Source of the DNA: Acanthochromis polyacanthus
Lineage: Eukaryota > Chordata > Actinopteri > Pomacentridae
NCBI RefSeq assembly: GCF_021347895.1
Contig: NC_067131.1
Span: forward strand, 9,142,653-9,206,652
Reading direction: 5' to 3'
DNA length: 64,000 nucleotides
A model generated the notes under the pieces. The model did not search any database, was not told the origin of the DNA, and worked only from the letters and a program-made list of their open reading frames with translations. The position numbers were made by a program, and so were the translations under genes. Positions 13,901 through 24,836 of the stretch are shown here, one piece after another; position 1 is the stretch's first letter, and the number at the start of each line of letters is the position of its first letter.

Positions 13901-15559
13901 TACTATCATGTTTGGGGTTATTTTCAGCTCGTCATACTCTGTGGCACCAGTGTTACCAGATCAAAAGAGACGTGAGGTAAATAGTCCTGATGATGAGCAA
14001 CAGCAAAGAGAGAGTTCACATGCGTGAGATTTCACAGCTAATCACAGGCTGCTCTGATTCATGGCGCACCTCGTTCCACTTGCCCGTATATCATACGATG
14101 CTTTTTTTCCGCCTCTCGCCACCCAGGCTTCCCATCCTGCAACCTTGCCAAGGTCAGCTGAAGGAAATGATACTGCTACACCACAAGATTTATGAGAGAT
14201 TCACTCCCGTTTGCCTCCCTGTTTACAGAATACATTGACTCCCACCAAGGAGCCATTTCCTTCCCCAGTGGTTTACAAAGCAGGAGCCCATCTATTGGGT
14301 GTCACAGGGAGCATGAGCCCAGCAGCTTGTCTCCTGTGACAGGTGCTAATTGAGAACCAAACACAGGGTTACATCCAGTTTAAACCTCAAAGCTTTCTTT
14401 TGCCCTTATTTTACCACACTCACATGGACAACCTTGGACACTAACATGAATTGAAAGATGATGTGTCACAAAACAAAAATATGAATTGTGAAGCTGAATA
14501 TAGCAACCAACTGACCAACTATGGGTCCCAAAAAGTGTATTTTTGTGCATACAATAAATACTAGGAGTATTTAAATAGCTCCTCTTATCTTACGTAAATA
14601 TGTCAAATTAGTTTTGGGGAAGATTCATACTGAGGTTTGTGAGGTATTTACAGACGCCAACTCTGGTTATTTGCTCCTACCTCCCTAAATACCAGACAGA
14701 ACATAAATTTGATGGAAAAGTGAACTTTGTTTAACGACACTATATTTTAGCATTGAGTATTCATGGCTATCCAACAAAGTAACTTGTTATTAGTCCTCTT
14801 TTAGGTCTGTTTTGTCTCTGCTAACTAAATATATGGCACCTTGGCTGCTCAGTGTTGCATTTCCTTTAACAACTACTGTAGTTCCTAAAGCAGGTAGCAG
14901 ATTTTTTTTATATATAACACTTATAGCAACTACAAATAAGGATATGAGACTAGAGATGTAAGGCTGAGAACCAGAAAATGATGCACAATACACTAAAAGA
15001 CTCCAGGGAGTTGAGGAAGACTGGGTGAGAATTTTCTGAGGGTTTGTGACTGGGAGTGTACCCTTGAACAATAAACAGTCAGATGTTTGTATGGCAATAC
15101 TGATTAATATAGCTTTAAAGTTAAGAAAACATACATTGTGGTTACAGCTTTTAAAAACTAGATATGAAAAGATAAAGTTTGAGTCATTAATCATATGTAA
15201 ATTGTACACTCATAGTCACAGGGTGGAGGGCACAGTCCCATCCTCTACTGGCAATAAACATAATTGTTTAGTTGAACATAATTTCCTGGGATATTTTTTT
15301 TCATTTTTCAGTTGTGTGTTAAAACTTGTTTTCACTCTATAACTTCCATTTTACTGAAAACTAAAAAAAAACTTGAACACTGTTTTTGTATGTTTCAGGT
15401 CTAGAGATGTAAAGGACATTGTACAATTAAAGCTTCACCTGTTACAGTATCTTGAGTGTATCACAGTGACCCATCAGCTGATAGCAGTGTGAAGTCAAGA
15501 CATATCGAGCAGGTACAAAGTTAGAAATGAAATACAAGTTTTAATCACCTCAATCTGAC

Positions 15560-15850
15560 AAGCTGACTGTCAGTGAGAGGAGATCATCTGCGATCAGATT
15601 AAATTACAAGTGAGGATACAGGGGTGACTGGCCTTCACATGCCCTTGGCGTCGTAATAAAGGGATAGCGAATGGGTGCGAGTGCATCGCCCCTTGTCAGT
15701 GACAGGGTGCTGCCCTGCCCCTTGCTCAGAGAGGACCGGGGCTTTAAATTGCTTCCATCTCTGAGACTCTGATTAATGAGAATAGTTCTAATCGGAGTTC
15801 CTGAGGCCAACAGCATTAGTCTTAATCTTCTAGGCCCCATCCAGCAGCAA
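15560..15850. promoter_or_regulatory. Candidate conserved non-coding enhancer
   Basis: A dense non-repetitive block sits between AT-rich flanks. It contains GATTAATGAG near 15,771, TTCTAATCGG near 15,786 and a CATTAGTCTTAATCTT cluster near 15,823, all homeodomain-like cores, plus a GC-richer segment at 15,640-15,745. A 78-codon minus-strand frame spans it but resembles nothing. The pattern fits a constrained developmental enhancer. Confidence 0.33.
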
Positions 15851-16111
15851 CACTGACATTTAATGTAGTGCTAGTGCAATGGTAATGAGAATTCATTCCC
15901 CAACAAGGGAGCAAACTCTTCTACCCCCACACAGGTCTCGGTTTTGGGAAGGTTATTGGCCCTGAGTTTCAGGGGTTATTAGTTCTCTTCAGGCCATGAG
16001 TTACCTAAAATATCTCATGTTTTACAGTCCACTTTGAGGCAGGACAAATTAAACTGTGCTTCAGCACACAGATGATTTAAAGCTCTTACACGCAGCCTAG
16101 ATGTAGTCTAG

Positions 16112-16479
16112 CATAGTGCTGAAATGAACAACTCAACAACAGTTTTGGTAACTGATGGATTTCACTGATTATTTACTGAGCTAAAATGTCAAACATTCTG
16201 TTTCAAACTCCTCAAATGTAAGATTTTGTTACATTTCTCTGTGTGTTTTTTTCTGTTGATATTAGAGTTTTGTGCTGTTCGTCAAACAAAACAAACTCAA
16301 TATGTTTGTTCTGGAAACATATGATTTCCATTTTTCGCTATTTTTCAAGTATAGAGCTTGAAAATGATTGTTATATCCAGTTGGCACTGAAGTAACATAA
16401 ACCAATCATCGACAAAAATGTAAGTAATTTAGTGATTTATCGAAACATTAACTGAGAAAATAATCAATTTGCAGCCCAA
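16112..16479. mobile_element. hAT-like non-autonomous DNA transposon with 8-bp target-site duplication
   Basis: The 368-bp element is flanked by a perfect 8-bp direct repeat, TAGTCTAG, at 16,104-16,111 and 16,480-16,487; 8 bp is the hAT-superfamily duplication length. The ends share GCTG(A/C)AA in inverted orientation (left CATAGTGCTGAAA, right TTTGCAGCCCAA). The interior, including the 'cgacaaaaatg' and 'gagaaaataatcaattt' segments, resembles a common fish repeat whose ends read GCTGCAAC and whose interior is rich in ATTAATCGATTAAT-like words. No transposase is encoded, so it would depend on an element elsewhere. Confidence 0.7.
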
Positions 16480-16779
16480 TAGTCTAGTGTGTTTACATGT
16501 GTGTGTATATGGTGGTTTATGTGAGGGCGTGTGTGCCTGCACTTAATATGTATAAACCTGACTATATGAGAAAAGCAGGCAATCATAAAACAATAGTGTA
16601 AAACCAGAGAGCCTCTATCAACCGAATAAAAGCCATTCCTGCTGTCGGCTGCACTTGTACCGATGCAAACAGTCCTCCTGTGCTCAGTTAGCAGTAAGTA
16701 AATTGCTCTGGGATTTGTATTGCCGGAATGCTTTAGCAGGTAATTCCTCTCTGTCTTTCATTTTGTTTGTCTGTGTTAA

Positions 16780-17000
16780 GTTCCCACTCTGGCCCCATCC
16801 ATTCTCACATCCAGTTCCCGGCTTTGTCCATCCATCAATGGGCGCACTTTGTCAGTGCTGACTTCATCCTGGCGGCTGCAATCACATCCGAGCAGGGCCC
16901 GACTGCCACCGGGGAGCTTTTTCACCTCCCATCTGCATCTCCCCGATCTGCTGACGGGGCCCCTGACGTGCAGTGTTTTCTATTGCACAGGCAAGCAAAA
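16780..17000. promoter_or_regulatory. Candidate conserved non-coding element, GC-rich
   Basis: This non-repetitive, relatively GC-rich block in AT-rich surroundings contains two overlapping open + frames of 80-89 codons with no recognisable domain. The unusual composition and absence of simple repeats suggest a functional non-coding element; no splice-site arrangement supports an exon. Confidence 0.22.
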
Positions 17001-17149
17001 AAACACTAATGCTGCACCTCATTTCTCCAGACCACTCTTGGCCTCGCATGGCAAGAAGAGAGAGAGAGAAAGTGGAGGGGGAGGGAATGAGGTGAGATTG
17101 AGAGAGGCAGGGAGGTAAAGAGGGGGACCAGTTTCACGAAGGATTGGCT

Positions 17150-17250
17150 CTCAGGTCAGGCTACAGCTCAATTTGCCTTTTCTTCTCAAATACATCAATA
17201 GACATCACGGGTAGAAAATGTATCACTAATTAAGGCTTGATAAGCTGCAA
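17150..17250. promoter_or_regulatory. Candidate enhancer core
   Basis: A short block contains ATCACTAATTAAGGCTTGAT, a textbook homeodomain core (TAATTA) next to a TTGAT-type Pbx/Meis-like word. It is immediately downstream of a purine-rich AGAG tract and the GC-rich candidate element. Confidence 0.3.
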
Positions 17251-18389
17251 GTCAACTGTACTTTGGAGCGGGAGCGAGTAGAAAAGAAGACAGAGAGAGG
17301 GAGTCAGCGGTTACACATTGAGGCTTCAGCGGTCTTTGTACTGTAGACATCTACCACAAAGCTATGAGGAATAGAAAGTTGGGGCTGGGTTGCATTTTAT
17401 TAAATCTGGATCTTGCACAAAGCCCGCTTAGCATGCCTGATTCCTTTGTGAACCCTTGCTGAAGGAATTTTAAGTAGGACTGTCAATTATAATTAAAATA
17501 CAGCATAGGCATACTGCAATTTTTTGAGCTGTCTGTGATATACTTATTCTAATTGAGAAATGTGAGGGGAAGGAGATTGGAATCAAACTGGAGACGCTGT
17601 GGCTGGAAAGTGTGCGTCTTAGCCATTGGCAGGTATTCAAACTGAAAATAACCCTGTATTAAAACAATGTGGCTGCATTGGTGAGGGTTGTTGCTTCAGA
17701 CATCAGTAACACATAATATGATCCAGAAATTCCACTTTAAGTAGCATATCTTAGAAGACATCAAAATACTGCATTAACAACCTTAGAAAGTAATTATAGC
17801 AGAGAGTATTTTATGTTTTATCAAGATGTTCACAAAGTCTACAAAGTGATCCGCCAGGAATGCGCATTTGCATGTGTTTGATCAGCTACCATGATGCCGT
17901 GGTTTAGCAAAAGTTCAGCCAGATTCAACTTTTTGACCCCACAACTCAGCTTTTTGTTTGTTTGTTTTGACCCCTCTGTATTGATGGACTTTAATTACCT
18001 ATTAATCAATTAATTAACACTCAGACAACAAATGAACACTGATAATATGTTTTCAAAAACAGACATATTATCTTTCAATTGTATTCAGCTCTCATTTTTG
18101 ATCCATCTCCAAGTTGTTAAAATGAGTGTTACAAACCAAATCTTTATGCCCTTTGTTGTTTTTATTCACAAAGATCAGAGAATTAGAGAGAGATTAAAAG
18201 TAGTATATGTTTAATCTGTCTGACAAAATTTGTATGCCACGTTTCAAGTTCTTTAGTTTGTGTTTAACTTCTGCACAACACCACGACAATACGTTTATTC
18301 CAATCCGTAATATTGGCTTCTAGGGTCCAGCTGCTTAAAAGAAACATGGATGATACCAACAATGATCTTTGTGGGAGAAATTCACACAG

Positions 18390-18570
18390 CTCCACGATTC
18401 AGACTCGTTTACATCGGGGAGCACTAATTAGACGCAATGGAGGGTTATTAATAGGTTGGACTTTCCAGAATGATCTTGTTATAAATGGGCCCTGTCAAGA
18501 CTTTCCTCAACCTCCAAATGAGTATTCTCACTTCACTGCCCCCATCCCAAGCATCAGCACTAGCGCCGAA
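18390..18570. promoter_or_regulatory. Candidate conserved non-coding element
   Basis: The block is non-repetitive and contains CACTAATTAGACGC near 18,423 and GTTATTAATAGG near 18,443. An 86-codon + frame spans it without similarity to any protein family. A regulatory element is the likelier reading. Confidence 0.27.
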
Positions 18571-18845
18571 TAACAAATGATTGCTATTAACTGTATTGTC
18601 AGTAATGATGCCTGAGAACAAATAAAAGTCCATAAATAACAATTTGCTGAGGAAAAATGAGCCCTTAAAAGAGACAGATAGGAAGGTGAGTTGTGGTAAA
18701 TGACATCGGCTGCTGTTTGGGCAGAAGTATGAAAAAGAGGAATGGCTGATAAAGTCTGATCAGGGGAATGAAAATGTGGCTTCCCTGACTTGACCAGTAC
18801 TTCCCATGCAGGGGCGTAATGTTATTCACAGATTACAGCTTACTC

Positions 18846-18879
18846 CACACACACACACATACACACACACACACACACA
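18846..18879 (+). repeat. (CA)n microsatellite with one interruption
   Basis: A CA dinucleotide tract of about 17 units, broken once by CATA near 18,859. It lies just upstream of an enhancer-like block. Confidence 0.92.
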
Positions 18880-18939
18880 TAAATATACAAAAAAAACACC
18901 CCACCAAACACTCAGCTGAGTGGGCTTAAACAACAAAGC

Positions 18940-19260
18940 GGCTCCTGCTCAAGTCGTTTACCCGGACACAAAGGCAATTCCTCATATTAATTAAGCCCTG
19001 TCACCGACATGCTCGCTCCCTCTCGCCAAGCACATGTCCGCAGCTCTGATATGTGGGCTAAGTGTTTTCCCTGATGCCTCACTCTCAGCCTGCTTTTCAC
19101 ATAAAGCCTCTAGTGGGAGCCGCTGTTTACAGAGTCAGTTCCACTTACGCAAATCCCCCTGCCGTGTAAACAATATCCACGGCGGCTAAACAGAACCCAG
19201 TGCTGGTAGTTTACAGCATGAAAAATGTTTATCCAATTAAGTGACATTTCAATAACATAA
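18940..19260. promoter_or_regulatory. Candidate conserved non-coding enhancer
   Basis: The stretch has even composition and contains CATATTAATTAAGCCC near 18,983, a forkhead-type GTAAACA near 19,165, a CTGTTTAC forkhead word near 19,123 and CCAATTAAGTGAC near 19,233. No open frame of interest is present. Motif density and the lack of repeats suggest a developmental enhancer. Confidence 0.33.
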
Positions 19261-20689
19261 TCCTAAAACCATGAAGGCTTTTAACAAGATTACATGACCT
19301 ACAGAGAGGCAAGAGAGTCACCCGCTCTGTGACATGTGGCTCAATAACATAAAAAGCAGCAGCAAAACATGACCATAATCACTCAGAGTACAACCCTCAC
19401 AGTGACCGGTGCCAGTGGACAGGACGAGAATGAGGCAAACCACATGTCTGTAACTGTGAAATATGGCATTGCAAAGCCTATCATTGTAATACAATACATG
19501 CATTTTGGAGTTGAGAGGATTTCGGTGTGAAGAGCTTTAATTCAACTGTGCAAAATGTAAAAACACGCCCAAAACATGAACAGAAACAGCTTTGATTTCT
19601 CTTCATGTTGGAGTCGATGAAAACGTCAATCGTTTTACAATAACTCTGAGGTGTGCAGCTCAAGCTACTGCATCAAAATAATGGGACACATAAAACTGAG
19701 GCCCCACGCTACGCGCAGAAAACAAATATGGAGAAGAAGGTATCAAAATAATGAAAGATTGTTTATGTATTGTGGCATGAAATGGTAGGCTGTATGAGAG
19801 AGGCTGCGGCGGGGAGAGGTGATGGTGACGGATGGACAGAACTGACAGTGCGGTATTCATCCTGCACGCTAGAGCGCACGTCCTGCTAGTGGCGGTCGAC
19901 AGAGCAATAAATCACAGGCCCTCCATCCTGTATCTACAGCTTATTACATCCACCATGACAAATAAATAATAATCCCTGTCAGCACAGCCCTTTGCTCAAG
20001 GATTGAGTCTGAAAGCGTTTGCTCATCACTCCTATTCCTGAGTGAAAACACCAAAGCAGGGGAATTGAAAGGCATGGTTTACTGGCCCTCTGAAACTCTG
20101 AAAGACACATGGAGAGAGAAAAAAAAGGCACGGGAGCAGCCAAAGATCTGAGAATACAAGAGGGTGTGGCCGTGTACAATAGAAACACAAAATGTTATGC
20201 TGCTGAGTAATCACCATGGTTATAAACATAATGATATTCTCAGTACTAGCTGAATATATGGTGACTCTATCATGAAATACCAGTTTATTCAAGTCCTCAA
20301 CTTGAGCAAAAGAAGCAACATCACAAAGTAATCGTACCCTATAAGAAAAGTATTGAAGTAAAGAAGTAGTATGTTATTAGCAAAATGTATGAAACATTAA
20401 TGTGATAGTTTCACTGAATGGTCTCTATCAGATTATTGTGCAACAGATAACGAGTTTACATTTAGACTTTCAATGGATAGGACTTTTAGGACATGTAATA
20501 TTTTCTGACTCAGCATTATTAAATGAAGTTTTTAGGCACAAACAATAAATTCATCAATTCAAATGTGATGCATTTTCAAAGCCATATATGGACAGTCCAT
20601 CTGGAGCAACAGGACATTTACCAGTGGCCTGATGGTAACAGTCAACTTGACCAGTAATCATGTTGTATAGCAGGCAAGAAGCTACACAT

Positions 20690-21015
20690 AACTTATCTGC
20701 ACCTATTTATGACATTTGCACATCTAAGCACACTCTCATTTGCACATTTTGTTCATTTGCACATTTGTATCACTCTTGTATATTCTTGCATATTTTGTAA
20801 ATTTTTCTTTCTATGTTATATTTTCCATATTCTTCTCTTATTTATTATTTTGTTTTATTTTATTTTATGTTAGCTTGACTTAATACTTGATCCTAATATT
20901 CTGTGCTGTCTTGTTGTTTAGTCAGTTGTGTAACAGCAGCTGGATAGCTGGTGGTACAACAGAATTTCCCTCTGGGGATTAATAAGTCTTAATAAAGTCT
21001 ATCTACGTCTAAGTC
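20690..21015 (+). mobile_element. LINE 3' end, L2/CR1-type, 5'-truncated
   Basis: The end GAATTTCCCTCTGGGGATTA, followed by ATAAGTCTTAATAAAGTCTA and short AGTC-rich repeats, is the classic 3' tail of L2-type fish LINEs. These end in a T/C-rich region, a 'tttccc..ggggat.aataaagt' block and short tandem repeats. The upstream part is T-rich with repeated TTTGCACAT words. No reverse transcriptase frame remains, so this is a dead 5'-truncated copy. The exact family (Maui-like L2 or Rex1/CR1) is not resolved. Confidence 0.6.
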
Positions 21016-22529
21016 GAAGTCACATTGGGTGTGACTCTTGTGCAAGCTAAAAATGATGTCATCACGTCTGTCAGCGATGCACATAGCAACAACCTACCTT
21101 CGTTACCACTCATAACATTTAGACTAGTCACCCTGCAAAACGGATGGTTAGAAGAGAGGAAAGGTGGAGAAGAAAAACTGCTGCAGACACAGCTAAATGC
21201 CACAAAATAACTAACTAGCAAACACGTCGTTTACCACATGTTACAAAGCTTGAATAGCAACACAAACTAGCTTTGTGGACTTTTGCATTATACTTACTAA
21301 CATTTTTTTAGCCACCAGATTTGGATGTTATAGACACTGTAATTTTCCAAACATATGGGCAAATAGAGACCTCCTCCACCTTCCAGTAGGCTCAGTTGGT
21401 CATGTAAACCATGTAAATCATGTATGGTGGTCCGGCGATGTTGCTACAATTTGGCACTTACAAAGAGAAATAAAATTCTGGAGGCTGGATTCATGGCAGC
21501 AGATCTAAATAAGTTGAGCTCCTATGCCACCTTGAATCATACTTTTAGATCTATTTATCAATCTATCAGTGACTGGAATAGATGACAACTGGTCGACAAA
21601 CTTTTCTAAGAGGTGTGGGAGGTCCTTATTGGCCCATATATGTATGTGAATTATGTCTGCTGATAATGTCCTAATTTAGTGGTGTTGGCTTATGTTCAGT
21701 CTCAGTGACTGAGTGTTTGTGTGTGATGTTTTTGCCTACTTTAATATGCTTGCTGCTTGAAAATAAATACAATCATTTAAACATTTTACTAATTCTGTAT
21801 CGAATTCTCTTTTTAAGTGTGCTAAGTGTTTTACGTCTAGCCATCTACATTTGTATGTGGTATGACTGGTGTACTGTTGAGTTGTTGCACATACAGCCGT
21901 AATATACCTTGAAAAATGACCAACAACATATTTTTGGATTTTGTATTCTTGGATAACTTTTTTCTCAGATGAACATAGTGGCCAGAATTAGAACTAGTTT
22001 GTAAACTGTCACATCCACAAAAAGGGTTAGCTTACAAAATTAGTGGTCTCTCGGTTTATGTGAACAGGCCGCCCTGGGATGGAGTCGGATTATCAGGTAA
22101 AATTATTGTTTCAGTCCACCTCTGTTCCTACGTCTTTACATTGTTGCAGGTGTAGTGATGCGAGTCAGAAGTTAAATGAACAACAAAAATATCAAAAGCT
22201 TTTCTTTTAGTTAAAAAAGTCTTAGGGAGATTCAGTTTCTCTACAGGATTTTGGACTTTTGCCAGGAGTATTTTAGTATATTGGATTTCTGCATTTACCC
22301 TGGAAGAGCACCATTGGCCAGAGTACTGTTGGTAAAGTGGCAGGCAGTGAAGTATCAGAAAAATATAAATAATTTTCCTTATCTTGCAAGTAACTGGTAA
22401 TTATAGTTGTCAGTTAATAGAGGGGAGTATAGAGTACAATATAACATAGCATTAAATGCAAATAGGTTTGACCCTGTGGTATTATCATGAATAAATAATG
22501 GTTGGATGTATGAATGGAAGGAAAACATC

Positions 22530-22576
22530 CAAATACTGTACTTGAGTAAATGTACCTTGTTACATTCCACCATTGA
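22530..22576 (-). mobile_element. hAT-like element terminus
   Basis: Read on the minus strand it starts CAATGGTGGAATGTAACAAG and continues with GTACATTTACTCAAGTAC. This matches the well-known terminus of a fish hAT-type non-autonomous family (CAGTGGTGGAAAGTAACTAA in my memory). A related end appears at 40,900-40,965. The inner part and the other end are not recognisable here. Confidence 0.5.
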
Positions 22577-22789
22577 ATATTCCATAAACACAATTCAAAT
22601 CTTTTAAAAAGGTTGAAGGGCAGAGGACATCTAAGTATGAACGCATGTGACTGTCAGGTTTTAGCTACATCAAATATAATTTTCTATTTGGATAGAACCA
22701 GCAGTTATCTAATTGTTAAATCAATGAATGCGCAGAGCTGCTGGCTGTATTGTTTGGATCAATAGAAATTGATTTACATGTGTCTGCAG

Positions 22790-23010
22790 AGAAACACATC
22801 CTCCTCGCTGCTCGTCTCCCTCTGTGCCTCCTCCTCCCATCACATTATTTGGAGGACATGTGCTGTAAAGCTCATTTCAGGCCTTTGTCCCTCATGCCCT
22901 CGTGTTTCTGTAAATTGTATAAGACCATTTAATCTTCCTTAGATGAGGAACCATTTACTTTGCACCGTCCTTCAATAAAAATTAAAAGCTCTCATAAAAA
23001 CAGGAATGAG
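22790..23010. promoter_or_regulatory. Candidate conserved non-coding element
   Basis: This non-repetitive block runs from a C-rich start to an AATAAAAATTAAAAGC end, with an ATTAAAAGCTC word. No domain is recognisable in the overlapping short frames. Weak candidate, based on composition only. Confidence 0.18.
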
Positions 23011-23219
23011 AGTGGAACGCCCTCGACTAAATCAAAGAGTGTTGTTCTTTCAAAAGGCGAGCCTGTACATTTCTTGGGCCTGTTTTATTTTGACATTTGT
23101 AGATGAGTTGAAGTGTTAAAAAGAGAATAAAAATGCAGATGAGAGCGTGCCGTCATAAAGGTTAGCGAACTGTAAATGGAGCTCTCCATCTTCTCTCATA
23201 ATAGGTGTAAAATTGTAAA

Positions 23220-23360
23220 CATGCTGAGGGATGTGAGAGTATGTCCTGCAGCTCCTTTAGGGATTCCATAAACATTAATCATAGAATCACTCGGCCATGA
23301 TTAATCATGAGTACTTGATCATACTGTTCTCTGAGAGGAAATAAGGAGCTCATTATTGCT
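23220..23360. promoter_or_regulatory. Candidate enhancer with perfect homeodomain palindrome
   Basis: It contains the perfect 14-bp palindrome CATGATTAATCATG at 23,296-23,309, which presents two opposed TAATC half-sites of the kind bound by paired-class or bicoid-class homeodomain dimers. Nearby are ACATTAATCATAG and GCTCATTATTGC. The block is free of repeats. Confidence 0.35.
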
Positions 23361-23589
23361 GTCTCTTAACACCATCACTGTAAAATGCAGCTGCCACACA
23401 CACTAACTAATTTTAATCTCAAGAAAGTGACTTTATCACCAGATCATTCATACGCCTCAATATGTTTCTTATTGGACGGCTGAAACAAAAGTTTTATGTC
23501 TTTCTGGGCAAATAAACTGAACAAACGCAATACCTGCTTTACTGTTCTCCATTATCTAAATTAGAACTGAAAGAACTTGTAGATTGGTC

Positions 23590-23790
23590 AATTGACAGAA
23601 AATTAATTGTGTCATTTACTGATGAATCTGACTGTACTTTGGCACAGCAGACGTTTGAACTAAGTGCTAATGTCAACATGCTAATATGTTCACATGTAAT
23701 TACATTACAAACATCCTGATGTTTAACAGGTGTGCTGGTTATCATAATCACCATCTTAATCTAGTGTTACATGCCTACATTTGCTCATTC
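23590..23790 (+). repeat. Percomorph interspersed repeat, 'GCTAATGTCAACATGCTAA' family, fragment
   Basis: The segment reads GTGCTAATGTCAACATGCTA, then CCTGATGTTTAACAGGTGTG and CACCATCTTAATCTAGTG. The order and spacing match a very common percomorph repeat in which gene-poor DNA shows 'gctaacatgct', 'gatgtttagcaggt' and 'caccatcttagttta' in sequence. The fragment at 48,104-48,235 appears to come from another part of the same family. Class unknown to me. Confidence 0.6.
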
Positions 23791-23989
23791 TATTACTGTT
23801 GTTATATAAATACAGATCAATTATAAGTGCTGGACAACATTAAACATGATCTAATGCTTCTTCATAAAAAGTGAGGGAATTATTACAAATTAAACTGAAG
23901 TGAATATATAAATATGAACTAAATTTACCTTGAATCAGACACTTTAAAGCAGATGTTGCACCCAATGCACTATTATACTTTCGCACTTT

Positions 23990-24147
23990 TTTAAATACTT
24001 GTTTCTTTTTACCTTTATGTATATATATATTTAATATTTGTTTTACACAGTTCGTTGTTGTTGGGTTTTGTTTTTTTCGGAAATGCCAACAAAGTTTCAT
24101 TGTAGAAGTGCAATGACAATAAATATCTTTGAATCCTTGAATCCTTA
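23990..24147 (+). mobile_element. LINE 3' tail, L2-type
   Basis: The segment AAAGTTTCATTGTAGAAGTG, followed by CAATGACAATAAATATC and two tandem copies of GAATCCTT (24,131-24,146), is the typical 3' end of fish L2-type LINEs (a 'ttcattgt...tgcaatgacaataaa' block plus a short tandem-repeat tail). No coding part remains. Confidence 0.65.
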
Positions 24148-24294
24148 AATAAAATCCATCCAATTGAGAATCACAAATTTTAATCTAATGGCGGCAACAG
24201 AAGAAAAGTCAGAGATCACGTAAATCTGTAGAATTCTTCCTCTGGGGATCATAAACACATTTTATCACAATGCATCCATATACTGTTGAATTAT

Positions 24295-24770
24295 TTCCAT
24301 AGACTGTAGACAAAACATAAATGTAGCCACTGTGATGTCACTGTGGTTTGTGTATTACTGTTTTGAAACATTAATTTTGCCATTTTGCTTGTACAGTCTT
24401 TGTTTTATGAAACCGGATTGAATGACGTTGACTGATAACTTGATGACACTTTGCACACCCATATATGTACCAACTTACCAATCACAAGGTGGCCTGCCCT
24501 AAAGCTCCTGCTTTGTCATCTATTTTTCTGTAAATGGAACCATAATATGCAAAATGAATATCATGCAGTATTAAAAGAGATGTGAAGCTAGCAATTGTGA
24601 CCATTACCTTATAAGGAAAAAGTTTACTAATGTAACAGAACAAGTGAGAAGTAGGGCTTTTTTCTCATAGACTTCTATACAATCTGACTTTTTTTGCAAC
24701 CATGAGCATCGCGCCCTGCTGGCCATTAAAAATAATGCGGGTTTGAGGCACATCCACATTGTAGACCAAA
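24295..24770 (+). repeat. High-copy percomorph repeat, copy 1 (sense)
   Basis: It starts with CCATAGACTGTAGACAAAAC and includes GTCACTGTGGTTTGTG, TACCAACTTACCAATCACAA, CTTTGTCATCTATTTTTCTG and CTCATAGACTTCTATACAAT. The same ordered blocks recur in antisense at 42,785-43,014 in this window, so the family is shown by the sequence itself: over the 'gagaagtaggg...cttctat.caatc.gactt' block I estimate roughly 80-85% identity by eye. Near its end (about 24,709-24,724) it carries TCGCGCCCTGCTGGCC, close to the CTCF core. Probably non-autonomous; class uncertain. Confidence 0.75.
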
Positions 24771-24836
24771 GCACTGAACAGCGTGGCAAAACAGTGACAA
24801 CCAGCTAAAAATTATTAAATATTAGCCTCTATGAGT

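Larger units (their letters stand above)
13001..24000. other. Upstream gene desert, second part
   Basis: No gene is supported. The longest frame (13,518-14,027, + strand, 169 codons) has no recognisable domain and lies over an enhancer-like block. Remaining DNA outside the listed repeats and candidate regulatory stretches is AT-rich and unremarkable, for example 14,250-15,550, 17,450-18,300 and 19,250-20,600. Confidence 0.65.

Noticed and set aside
14770..15030. Possible interspersed repeat
   Set aside because: Several words feel familiar from fish repeats, but I found no termini, duplication or second copy in the window, so I do not call it.
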